NCBI GenBank assembly: GCA_014529385.2
Contig: CM043950.1
Span: forward strand, 64,124,935 to 64,188,934
Direction: 5' to 3'
DNA length: 64,000 nt
Origin: Adiantum capillus-veneris
Lineage: Eukaryota > Streptophyta > Polypodiopsida > Polypodiales > Pteridaceae
The notes below the pieces were generated by a model that saw nothing but the letters and a program-made list of their open reading frames with translations, searched no databases and was not told where the DNA came from. Each line of letters begins with the position of its first letter. Positions within the stretch are counted from its first letter, which is position 1. Below are positions 23,882-32,935 of this stretch, piece after piece. The position numbers and the translations under genes were made by a program.

Positions 23882-23893
23882 GCTCTGATACCA
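23882..23893 (-). promoter_or_regulatory. Primer-binding site of Copia D (tRNA-iMet)
   Basis: The minus strand reads TGGTATCAGAGC two bases inside the 5' LTR end, complementary to initiator tRNA-Met. Confidence 0.94.
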
Positions 23894-23895
23894 AT

Positions 23896-24122
23896 TGTTG
23901 GAATTAGGGTTGCGGAGAAACACACACAGCTTGGAGAAGACGAAGGAAGCTCAAGGCACACAATAGAGAGTGTGTTACTTAGTGCGCAATGGAAAGAAAG
24001 ATAGCCCTAGAGTGATGGGCGTATATACAATGCACGGGGGAAAAAACCTCCTAAAGAGGGAAAAAATGCCCTGGCGGTCCTAGTGTGTTCACACACATCA
24101 CTACCACATGTATATGGTAACA
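23896..24122 (-). repeat. 5' LTR of Copia D
   Basis: This is the 227-bp partner of 18945-19171, followed on the left by the PBS. A TATA-like sequence (minus strand TTGTATATAC, 24021-24030) about 100 bp into the LTR is a likely promoter. Confidence 0.96.
24021..24030 (-). promoter_or_regulatory. TATA-like box in Copia D 5' LTR
   Basis: The minus strand reads TTGTATATAC within the LTR. It is the only clear TATA motif there and sits in the usual part of an LTR for U3 promoters. Confidence 0.5.
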
Positions 24123-25815
24123 GTACCTTTTCTTCCCACCTTCTTCTTCCTTTAGCTTGTACACCCATTTGTTTTGAAGTGCCCGCTTACCTTTAGGCAA
24201 CTCAACCAACTCCCATGTTTGGTTGCGATGTAGTGAGTCCATCTCCACTTGCATGCTCTTCGTCCATTCTTCTTTGGATTCATGTTGCATAGCTTCTTCA
24301 TATGATTCCGGCTCTCCAGAATCTGAGATCAAGAGATGGTTGAAGGAAGGAACAAACCTTTCTGGAGGTCTACTTGCTCTTGTAGATCTTCGGGGAATAG
24401 GTTGAGGCTCCTCATTTGGTTGACGTTGTTGCACATTGTCACCGTTTGCAGTCCTTGAGTCTTCACCGTCCTCAAGCTCCATGTACTCATCACCTATTTC
24501 TTTTGTTTGTTTTCTTTCCAAGTAATCTTTGTACATATTTTGTTTGTTAAAAATTACATCCCTACTCCTTAAGATTTTACCATCTTCAGGATTCCATAGG
24601 CGATACCCAAAGTCTCCTTCTCCATAGCCAATGAAGAAACACTTTTTGGACTTTGCATCTAACTTTGATCTTAGGCTTCTATCTATGTGCATGAAAGCCT
24701 CACACCCAAACACTTTGAGAAATGCATAATTCACCGGTTTTCCTGTCCATGCCTCTTCTGGAACTCCCCCATCCAATGCCGTTGAGGGTGACCGATTGAT
24801 TAAGTACAGAGACGTACTTACAGCTTCCGCCCAAATCTCAAGCGGTAGGTCTGCATGTAGCCGCATGCTTCGTGCTCGTTCCATGATTGTCCTGTTCATC
24901 CTTTCTGAAATCCCATTTTGTTGAGGTGTCCTTGGGGTTGTCCTTTGCCTCCGAATGCCATTGCTAGCAGAAAAGCTTTCAAAAGCTTGGCTGCAATATT
25001 CGCCTCCATTGTCGGATCTGAGGCATTTAACCTTGGTACCTGTTTCATTCTCCACAAAGGCTTTCCACCTTTGAAATATGAAAAATACATCGGATTTATT
25101 CTTCATGACATAAACCCATGTTTTTCTAATCGCATCGTCTATGAATGTTACATAGTATAATGAGCCACCAAGTGATGGTGTACTTGCAGGACCCCAAACA
25201 TCAGAATGAACCAACTCAAGTTTTTTATTTTTTCTTTCATTTCGTGATTTTTGAAATTTTACCCTTTTTTGTTTACCATAAACACAATCTTCATAGAACT
25301 CTAAGTCCACTTCTTTCAAACCTGGTAGAAGCTTCTTTGTTTGAAGGATTTGCATTCCTTTGGCACTCATATGCCCAAGTCGATGGTGCCACACTGCACT
25401 ATCAACTTCTGTAGTTGCTGCACAAGCTGAAGGTTGCATGCTAATAGTACACAAGTAAAGTGTACCGACCTTTTCTCCCTTGGCAACCACCAAAGATCCC
25501 TTTGAGATCTTCCACTGTTTATTTCCGAATGCAATGTTGTGACCTTCATCGTCCAATTGTCCTGTAGAGATTAAATTTTTTCGAAGAGAAGGAACATGCC
25601 TAACATCTTTAAGCTTCCATTCATTTCCGTTAGCAGTTTTGACAGAAACTGTACCTTTGCCGACAATCTCACAAGCTTCATCATCTCCCAAGTATACATA
25701 CCCAAAATTACCTTTGGTGTAGTCTTGGAAATGTTTCTTGTGTGGTGTCGCATGGAATGAAGCCCGGAATCTACTATCCAGGAATTAGACACATTGTCTA
25801 ATGACAGAATTAGAG
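24123..25815 (-). pseudogene. Copia C protease, integrase and RT N-terminus
   Basis: Reading leftwards: protease NSWIVDSG near 25770, pre-integrase VWHHRLGHMSAKGM near 25390, and integrase core Asp-Asp-Glu in VHSDVWGP, LRSDNGGEY and GISERMNRT. Then FLKVFGCEAF near 24700 and the RT start NQTWELVELPKG and NKWVYKLKEE. It stops at 24128 where Copia D inserted, and continues at 18939. Just after the protease DSG one G is missing near 25768, shifting the frame; SFHATPHKKHF in the next frame is the expected continuation. Confidence 0.92.
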
Positions 25816-25819
25816 CATC

Positions 25820-26660
25820 TTAGTCTACTTTACCTGCCACATTGGCCTCCGATGTTGGCTTGTTGTCTTGAGACTCTGTCTCCTTCTTCTTCTTGGACCT
25901 GCAATCCTTCTTGACGTGGCCCTTCTTGCTGCAGTTCCAACATTCAAGAACTGACTTTGTGCATGACTTGCTCCGTCTTGAGCGATCACGACCCTTTTGG
26001 TTTTTGAACCTCTCCTTAAGCCTTCCTCTTGTTTCCACTGATAGTGCAACACTTGACGATTCTCCTGTGCTTCTCCTTCACATTTCCTCGCTTAGGAGAA
26101 CACCCACAACATCATCAAACTTAAGAGTATTTGTGCCAGAGATAGAATTACTTACAGCCATCACAAGGCTGTCCCAACTATCTGGTAGAGATGATAGTAT
26201 AAGGAGAGCTCGCACTTCGTCATCGAAATTGATTTTCACTGATCGAAGTTGACTTATGTTTGTGTTAAATTCATTTAGGTGTTCTGCAACTGAACCATTC
26301 TCTGCCATCTTTAGATTGAACAAGCGCTTCATAAGAAATACCTTATTGGATGCCGATGGTTTCTCGTAGAAGTCGTCAAGTGACTTCATCAAGTCCTCCG
26401 TGGTCTTCATCTCCGAAACATTGAAGGCCACCGTTGACGCCAAGCTTAACTAGATTGTTCCCAGTGCCTTTCAATCAAGGACAATCCATGCTTCATCTGC
26501 CATTGTTGCGGGCTTCTTCGCAAGACCGCCTAGTGGCAAATAGAGGTCCTTCTGGTAGAGATAGTCTTCAATCTGCATCTTCCAATGTTGGTAGTTTTTT
26601 CCGTTGAACTTCTCAATCTTGAGCTTCCCTTCCTCTGCAATAACTCCCACTCAATTCAAG
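25820..26660 (-). pseudogene. Copia C gag
   Basis: The gag begins near 26650 (KIEKFNGKNYQHWKMQIED) and continues through LASTVAFNVSEMK, LMKRLFNLKMAENGSV and a CCHC knuckle CWNCSKKGHVKKDC near 25930. TAG at 26450-26452 and TAA at 25820-25822 both stand where Gln fits. One frame change lies near 26070. The product would be a severely truncated gag. Confidence 0.9.
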
Positions 26661-26700
26661 GAATCCTTTCCTTGAGATAATTTAGCTACGAGCAAACCTT

Positions 26701-26712
26701 GCTCTAATACCA
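26701..26712 (-). promoter_or_regulatory. Primer-binding site of Copia C
   Basis: The minus strand reads TGGTATTAGAGC next to the 5' LTR. It is the tRNA-iMet complement with one C-to-T change from TGGTATCAGAGC. Confidence 0.9.
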
Positions 26713-26714
26713 GT

Positions 26715-26798
26715 TGTTAGGAAATAAGACGTAGCTAAATAGATAATTGAGTAGATTACTTAATGGAGAGAGACAGATTTATATACACGAGATTATAG

Positions 26799-26845
<47 letters not shown>

Positions 26846-27525
26846 CACGATATACGTGGTTTACCCAATGTGGGCTACGTCCACGGGAAAGCAGCCACTC
26901 AATGGCTTTAGTACTTCAAAACAAGAAGTAGTTTACAAAGGGATTATACCCTTAATGGAGCTCCCGCCTTGCTTCACTCTCACCACCTCACACTCACCTT
27001 GTTGCATCAACTTCACACTATGAAATGTGTGTAGAAATGGCTCCTTTTATAGGCCAAAAGGGCTGCCCTCTCTTATGAGAGACAGCCATGTGTAGCCGCC
27101 CTTGTGCGAATAAGTCCAAATCGGACCCTCCAATCCGCCCATGTGTGGCCGCCCTTGAGAAGACAAGTCCGCTTTTGAATTTGGCCACCGGCCACCGGCC
27201 ATTGACTTCCGACCACCGGCCACCGGCCATTGACTTCCGACCACCGGCCATCGGCCATTGACTACCGGCCACCGGCCAACCGACCGGTTGTTTTCCGACC
27301 ACTTTCTAGCCGCCGTCCGGCCATAATATTCCGGCGAAAAAAAGTCTCGGAGGCCTCCGCCCCCGAGGCCTTTAAAGTTGCCCCTGATTCTTGTCCGTGA
27401 AAATTTTGGTTTCCGGTGAGTGATTTTCCTTCATGCACGATGGCTTCTCCTCATAATGGGGGCCTTACAAATGTGCGCTTTTACCACAGAAAATTACAAG
27501 GGTAAATCAGGCTCCATAATTAACA
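26715..27525 (-). repeat. 5' LTR of Copia C
   Basis: This is the partner of 16701-17517, with a GA array at 26803-26841 and the GC-rich minisatellite at 27182-27290. Confidence 0.93.
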
Positions 27526-27767
27526 ATCGTCTGCTACATTGAAGTAAATGCTTTCTGCCGAAGTCAGCATAATGGTAGAAAGTGCCAATTCATCCATTTC
27601 GCTCCATTCATCTTCATCATATCTTCTGGTTTTATCCCCTTGAGCTTTATAGGTTTTATCTGCTTCTTTTGTACCAACACGTGCCAAATCTGCTTCTTAC
27701 ACAATGGGAAATTGGTTCCATCCAGCTTCTTGATATTGTAAAGAGCAGCGTCCTGTGATCCAGCCAT
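27526..27767 (-). pseudogene. Copia A gag N-terminus
   Basis: It begins with ATG at 27767 (MAGSQDAALYNIKKLDG) and has the usual Copia gag opening. A frameshift lies near 27580; the next frame gives SAESIYFNVAD up to the Copia C insertion site. It continues at 16700. Confidence 0.88.
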
Positions 27768-28854
27768 AGCTACGCTTCACATTAGTTTACTTTCCTGGGA
27801 AAAATTCGGCAGAGTTTCCCTTGTAAACTGACCTCTGAACCAATATCAACCTGTCAAATGAACCAAGAAAGCTTCAGATTCTGCAAAAATTTTAGCAGAT
27901 TCTCCTTTGTAAAATGGCTCTGGTGTACTAAAAAACAGACTAAAAAATAGCTCAAAAAACCACTATCTCTCTAACACTGTAAGCTGTGGGTAAACCTGTC
28001 CTGCACCTGTACTGTCTCTCACTGTCCTATCACTGTCCTGTAAGCATAGACTACGATAATGCCTCAACGGCAGTAAAGCAAAGATGCAATCCCAACTGTC
28101 TAACTCACAGTCAATACATCCTAGCTGCCTATCTAAGGGTGCTCGAGGGATCGCTCCAAGACCTGTATCACCGAAAGGATCTCAACATTCGAGAATCCCC
28201 CAGCTCAATAAAACCTCACTTGACCCTCAACAAAGGCTGCAGTAAATCTGACAATACATAGACTTCCCACAAAATCATACATCCACAAATTTCCCACTAT
28301 ATGCTGTAACCGCTGCGGCGGTTGTTTGCTGCGTGACTCACAGCCAGCAAACCCTCAACAGACATACATCATCTCTGACAATACATCCCATGTGGAAGTA
28401 CCTGCAATGTCAGGATGAAATGTGGAATATCAAGGAGCAAACACAAGCTACGTGATGAACTAGTGGATGTCGCTTACAGTCTGTGTGTAGATGCGCCCAT
28501 GTCGTATGTGACACGCCTCCAAGAACTGTGAGCCGTCCTTCGATGTGTAGACAGCCACAAATCAGCACTTTGGGAGTGCCGATATCCTCAGCACCTGCAG
28601 TCGTAGGCCGAAAAACTCCAAATTTGCAGAGTCGGATCTGCACCCGCTGAGACCACGTAGTCGAAAATGGCCTGCGCAGAACTCTGTCGAAGCCGAACGG
28701 TGGCCGAGATGACCTCAGAATGAAATTATGAGAACACCGAGCCCTTCGGACTATCCCACAAGATTTGGGGCTGTGTTTTCTCCTGTCGAATCTCACTCCA
28801 ATCTGAGTAGGTGACTCTGGCTACCTGCAAATGCTGCCCCGAGCCTCGATCTGA
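27768..28854 (-). other. Long 5' leader of Copia A
   Basis: About 1.1 kb lies between the PBS and the gag start, long for a Copia element with 192-bp LTRs. I see no convincing coding frame, LTR or inverted repeat in it. It may be an acquired segment or a natural leader. Confidence 0.6.
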
Positions 28855-28866
28855 GCTCTGATACCA
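28855..28866 (-). promoter_or_regulatory. Primer-binding site of Copia A (tRNA-iMet)
   Basis: The minus strand reads TGGTATCAGAGC two bases inside the 5' LTR. Confidence 0.94.
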
Positions 28867-28868
28867 GT

Positions 28869-29060
28869 TGAAGGAGTACGAGCGGAAGTGCGACGCGAGA
28901 GAGAGTGTGAGAAGAAGAGCACGACGATATGGTGAACTCGCTCTACTGTAATTTGTAGAGCATAGTGAGTTCTTATTAGGTTTTTACAAAAGAATATGTG
29001 TACATACCTGGCGGCCCGCCCACTTACCTGGGCGACCACATTGGGCTTTATACCCCAACA
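28869..29060 (-). repeat. 5' LTR of Copia A
   Basis: This 192-bp partner of 2776-2967 is followed on the right by CACAG, the target duplication. Confidence 0.95.
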
Positions 29061-30125
29061 CACAGGTCTACAGATGTAGTTGACCCCTGACCTGAAGGGT
29101 TAAACCAATCCTCCACTTCTTTGTGAATTGTTGATGGTCTTAGGCTTTGTCTTATTGCTTGGAAGGTGGCTTCATTAGGTAGTGTCTCCTTGTATTTTTC
29201 AGCTTTCTCAAAGCATCTTCGGAGGCATTCCATTCGATTGCTGCATGTTTCCATTGCCTCATCATCACTACTATCCTCTGAAACAAATACACTCCTCTCC
29301 TCTTGGACTCTGGAAATGATAGCCAGGGAGAAGTCCTCCCTTAAATAAAAGATTCTTTGCACATCATGTAAAAAGATATAGGTCCTATCTCCAATCCTGA
29401 AGTCAGGCACAACAGGCAACATCATCTGAGCATGCTTCTCAGTGAAGTTACTGACATCCAAGGGTAGTTTGGTTTCTGTGGTTTTCACAGAGAGCATCTT
29501 ACTTCTTTGAACTTCAATTGCCTCAACCTCAAGGTCGACTATATCTTCAACCTCCTCGACTTCTTGTATATGTGTTGTCTCCTCGCATTCTTCGTCTGGT
29601 GCTGCATCCTGCTCCTCTAACACCTCATCAGGATTCTGCATGAGGAATCCAAACAGGCTGTTCAGGTAAATCATAAAGCCAAAGGATTCCTGAATAAGTT
29701 TGCACTCTTTTTGGTGCAAAGGGCAGGTTGAATGTCGGCAAGCAGGTGGTAATTCCCTATACTTCTTCAGTCCCTGTCCTTTTCCACCGCAGCTATTTAA
29801 ATGAATGACACTCATACTGGGCAGAACAACCCTCCCTACCTACACCATCAATTCAAATTTATCTCTGTAGGAGTGCAAGAATTCACTGTGCTGAGCTAAA
29901 AGGTCTTCAATATCAAATTTTGGGTTAAACATAGAATGAACTAGATCATATTTGTCTCCAGCACCACAAGATGCTGCAAAGTCGAACAACCTCTCATTAG
30001 TTACATCTGGGTCTTCCAGAGAAGGCACATCCTCCTTGGCTTTACCTTTACTTGCATAGGGACTGCTTGCTGGGAGATCTGCATCATCTGAAAAGTCTAT
30101 ATTCCTCTTTCTTGCTTTCTCTTTG
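29061..30125 (-). pseudogene. G2, 5' part: acidic hypothetical protein interrupted by Copia A
   Basis: Two frames run right to left: 30125-29843, then 29815-29061. A TAG at 29840-29842 separates them, and both keep the same frame if it is read as Gln. The protein has a basic start (KEKARKRNIDF), a possible Cys/His cluster (ACRHSTCPLHQKEC near 29730), a Glu/Val-rich acidic stretch near 29530-29620, and a conserved-looking part (FRIGDRTYIFLHDVQRIFYL). I do not recognise a family. The coding sequence runs into Copia A at 29061 and resumes at 2770. The 5' start is unclear because a CT array lies there. Confidence 0.45.
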
Positions 30126-30126
30126 T

Positions 30127-30202
<76 letters not shown>
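30126..30202. repeat. (CT)n microsatellite
   Basis: About 38 CT units lie upstream of the first recognisable coding part of G2. Arg-Glu repeats translated from it are not real protein. Confidence 0.97.
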
Positions 30203-30206
<4 letters not shown>

Positions 30207-30479
30207 ATGACACTTATAACGGTTACCCCCGGCGGCACCCCACATGTTATTAAAAAATAGAATATAGTTGCATGATGCCGCACATGCAGTCATTTATTGG
30301 GCCTGGATACTTTTGTTTGTCACATATAAAAGGGATGAGAGAGAAAGTGACACACCGCGAGAGTCAAAGAGAGTGAGAGAAAGAGAGTTCGAGCCTTCGT
30401 CTGCATCTTCGACAAAAAGCACGTGCAAAATAGTAGACCCGTCTCCGACAGAAAGCAGGTTTGCATCCTAAGAAGGTTT

Positions 30480-30735
30480 GGCCCTCTCTCTCTCTCTCTT
30501 TCCAAAAGGTCAGGCTGTGCTTCTCTCTCTTTTTCTCTATCACCATGTCTATTTCTCAAACGTCTCTCTCTCTCTCTGTTTCTTTTTCTCTCTCTCTCTC
30601 CTCTCATAGTAAATTTCATATCTATCTCTCTCTTACACACACACACACACACAGACACAAATACAACACACACACACACACACATACACACACACAACCT
30701 CTCTCTCTGTGTGTGTGTGTGTGTGTGTGTGTGTA
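30480..30735. repeat. Mixed CT / CA / GT simple-sequence region
   Basis: Interrupted CT runs pass into CA runs (30635-30695) and a GT run (30708-30733). It fills the gap between the divergent genes G2 and G3. Confidence 0.9.
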
Positions 30736-30795
30736 CTAAAGGCGCGCGGAGATAGCCACCTCCGATTTTAATGTCTCTTTGCGCGCCTTTAGTAC
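30733..30795. repeat. Fold-back element with 15-bp perfect arms
   Basis: GTACTAAAGGCGCGC (30733-30747) is the exact reverse complement of 30781-30795, with a 33-base spacer. It may be a tiny fold-back or MITE-like element. A diverged relative lies at 30961-31021. Confidence 0.85.
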
Positions 30796-30960
30796 TGTGG
30801 AAACACAAGTAGAACGAGTGAGAGAGAGGGAGTGTATCCTGGTGTGTGTGTGTGTGTGTGGGTATGTGTGTGTATTATAGAGAGAGGAAGGAATAGTGGA
30901 GAGACTAGGGAAGGGGGAAGAAAGAGAGAGAGAGAGAGAGAGAGTCTTTTTGTTCCCTTA

Positions 30961-31021
30961 TACTAACAGCGCACGGAGGTGTATTTTGGGGTCAAAATAT
31001 CTTTCACGCGCGTCGTCAGTA
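30961..31021. repeat. Diverged relative of the 30733 fold-back element
   Basis: It opens TACTAACAGCGCACGG and closes with CGCGCGTCGTCAGTA. The arms are imperfectly complementary and resemble those of 30733-30795. Confidence 0.5.
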
Positions 31022-31034
31022 ATGGGATAAGTTT

Positions 31035-31136
<102 letters not shown>

Positions 31137-31153
31137 CTATTCTATACAATGGA

Positions 31154-31684
31154 ATGGCTAGAACAAAGGCCATTGCAAGGAAGGTAGGCAAGGGACCAGG
31201 CTTAGCAGCTAAGGCAAGTAGCAGGTCTGCAACCCCAAAGAAGAGACCTGGAAAACCAAATACAATTTTAAAAGGTCCAAGGGTGAAGAAGTTATAGAGC
31301 TGCATGGGACTTTTCAGAGAAATCAGGAAGGCACAGAAATGTGTTGATTTGTGCATACCAAAGCTGCCCTTTTAGAGGATGGTGAGGTCCATTTGTGAAG
31401 AAGCTACCTAGGGCACTAAAAGGTGGAAAGTGGTTGCATTGATGGATCTACAGGAAGCAGGAGAGGACTTACTGCTTGAGTACTTCAGTGACATGACCAT
31501 TGTAGCAGCCCATGCCCACAGGGTGACTGTAATGGACAAAGATAGTGAGACACTAAAAAGGATAAGGTGGAGGTATGACAAACTTCTGGTCCTCAATGTC
31601 TGCAGGGATAATAAAATGAGGGAAATTTTGCTATACTCCCCTAGAGATATTGCCACAAGTCACAGTTGTAGATGTCACACATGA
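31154..31684 (+). pseudogene. G3a: CENH3/H3-like histone fold with three TAG stops
   Basis: From ATG at 31154 one frame runs to 31684, interrupted only by TAG at 31295-31297, 31373-31375 and 31409-31411. The N-tail starts MARTKAIARK, like the histone H3/CENH3 start, and is Lys/Pro-rich. The fold follows: REIRKAQK and LPF-stop-RMVR (canonical LPFQRLVR), KRWKVVALMDLQEAGED, then AAHAHRVTVMDKD and RIRWR. RW before helix 2 and the extra loop residues resemble CENH3 more than canonical H3. At least the second TAG sits exactly on the conserved Gln. The sequence continues past the normal H3 end, so the fold may be one domain of a larger G3 protein, possibly joined by an intron from about 31574. It is strongly divergent from any normal histone. 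Confidence 0.8.
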
Positions 31685-32935
31685 TGTGAATACAAGGGCA
31701 AGGGCAGAGACGGTTGCTCGCCAAACAAAGGACACGAGGGAATCAGAGCTTAAGGAGAAAGCAAAAGTAGCAGTGGAGTCCCAGAGGCAAACAGAATGCA
31801 ATGTGACCCTGTCCATAGAGGCAAGCAACAAAGAAACTCTACTTTCAATGAAGGATGGTTTGCTTGCAGAGATACCATTTATATATGGAGCCAGAAAGCT
31901 GGCTCTAGAAAAAGTGGACATTAATTTATTGATGAATCCAGATGCTTAGATCTCAGACAGAATTATCTATGCTTGTCTTAAGTAAGTGTTACTATCTTGC
32001 TAACTTTGAAAGCTCAGATCATAGGTGTACTAACTCAGGTACACTCCCTGCAGTTTGATCAAAAGTCAACTTCCGCCGCACACCCACACGGAGGTGTTTC
32101 TTCTTCATCCACAAATGTTAGTGATTATTAGACAGAAGAACAATCCATCTTGCACATTTGAGAGTTGGTTTCTCCACTGTGCTATGCTGGAAGTAGCTGT
32201 CATCATCTTTCCATATGAGAACAACCATCACTGGAGTCTCATATGCCTTGATGTTAAGCAGCCAGCAGTGTAGGTGTTCAATTCAATAAAAGGAACCCAC
32301 CCTGAAATTAGGCTGTAAGTGTTATGTATCAGAAAGTGTTTCTTATAGATATCCATGTAAATTTGAAGCCTCAAGCTAACATCTTGATACTACTTTGTGC
32401 AGTTGTATAAAGAGGTTGTTGCTTGCTTATGGCAAGCAACAACCTCTTTATACCTTCCACATAGCTTGCTTATGGCAAGCTATGTGGAAGGTATGAACTA
32501 TGCAAGGCCCCAATCAAAGATGTACCTGTACCAAATCAAACCGATGGAAATTCTTGTGGCTGGAGATGTCTTCTCCATGCAGAATATGTCCTGCAAAGCT
32601 AATTTGCATTAAAACCTTTCATGACTAAGGTAACCATTTGGCAATGCATTCAGTCAGTTTTGGTTTTCTTTATACAAGACTTCTCACCCTGTGGTCTTTC
32701 AATTTTGCAGAGTGCTGTGCAAAACTACACATATGATTATTTGCAAAGATATCGGGTAAGTCTAATACAACACCTGCTCACTATGTCGAACCCTAGAGAA
32801 CCTGAAGATAGCGGCTTGGACGACCACACAATTGATATGACAATACATGACGTGCCACCACGACAAACCCCTGCATCAGATATAATGGAATCACAATGGG
32901 CCGAGGGGGTCATATCAGCCGAACGAAAGAGCTGA
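31644..32935 (+). pseudogene. G3b: ULP1/SENP-like C48 cysteine protease
   Basis: An Arg/Glu/Lys-rich start (31650-31860) leads to the protease domain, split by introns 31982-32051, about 32315-32402 and about 32632-32710. All have GT-AG borders, and splicing keeps the frame. The catalytic His lies in NNHHWSLICLD (near 32230), the Asp position reads FNS (Asn; near 32280), and the oxyanion Gln and catalytic Cys lie in PNQTDGNSCG (near 32550). The C-terminal helices read YTYDYLQRYR. Such enzymes remove SUMO from proteins. Damage: TAG near 31948 and at 32271-32273 and TAA near 32600 (each fits Gln), a 43-bp hairpin-forming insertion at about 32438-32480, and a shift in a G run near 32905. The Asp-to-Asn change would also be a single G-to-A. 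The gene is dead as it stands. Confidence 0.82.
32405..32494. repeat. Two adjacent perfect hairpins sharing the same loop
   Basis: Hairpin 1 has 22-bp arms (32405-32426 and 32432-32453). Hairpin 2 has 20-bp arms (32450-32469 and 32475-32494). Both have the loop TTATG. Deleting 43 bp restores a continuous ULP1 reading frame, so the structure looks like an inverted template-switch insertion within an exon. Confidence 0.93.

Larger units (their letters stand above)
18945..24122 (-). mobile_element. Copia D: intact, youngest Ty1/Copia element
   Basis: This element is about 5.18 kb. LTRs of 227 bp at 18945-19171 and 23896-24122 differ at only three positions. A perfect target duplication GTACC sits at 18940-18944 and 24123-24127. 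PPT, PBS and one uninterrupted polyprotein are all present. It lies in the RT of Copia C, which lies in gag of Copia A, so it must be the last of these three to insert. Its intact frame and near-identical LTRs fit that order. Confidence 0.97.
16701..27525 (-). mobile_element. Copia C: Ty1/Copia element nested in gag of Copia A
   Basis: Direct LTRs of about 815 bp lie at 16701-17517 and 26715-27525, with a PPT beside the left one and a PBS beside the right. Flanking pentamers are CTCGT (16696-16700) and ATCGT (27526-27530), a target duplication with one mismatch. The coding order right to left is gag 25820-26660, protease, integrase and RT start 24123-25815, then RT and RNase H 17578-18939. 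Copia D splits the RT. Gag carries a TAG and protease a one-base deletion, so C is defective. Confidence 0.95.
2776..29060 (-). mobile_element. Copia A: Ty1/Copia LTR retrotransposon, outermost of the nest
   Basis: The element is bounded by two direct LTRs of 192 bp (2776-2967 and 28869-29060). They differ at five positions, start TG and end CA, and are flanked by a perfect 5-bp target duplication CACAG (2771-2775 and 29061-29065). A purine tract (minus strand) lies next to the left LTR and a tRNA-iMet primer-binding site next to the right one, so transcription runs right to left. Its own pieces, in order of transcription, are leader 27768-28854, gag start 27526-27767, gag 16081-16700, protease and pre-integrase 15494-16081, and integrase end through RNase H 3057-5174. 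Copia C splits gag and Gypsy B replaces the integrase core. Removing the nested DNA leaves roughly 5.5 kb. It is non-autonomous because of stops, a frameshift and the integrase deletion. Confidence 0.95.

Noticed and set aside
30461-30808. Open frames rich in Thr-His, Val-Cys, Ser-Leu or Arg-Glu repeats (also at 2619, 36136-36727, 37034-37345 and 30979-31356)
   Set aside because: They are translations of CA, GT, CT and GA microsatellites, not genes.
31573-31643. A 70-bp GT-AG intron joining the histone part to the ULP1 part in frame
   Set aside because: The donor after RIRWR leaves a phase that does not match the ULP1-side frame. The link is plausible but not proven, so the parts are listed separately.
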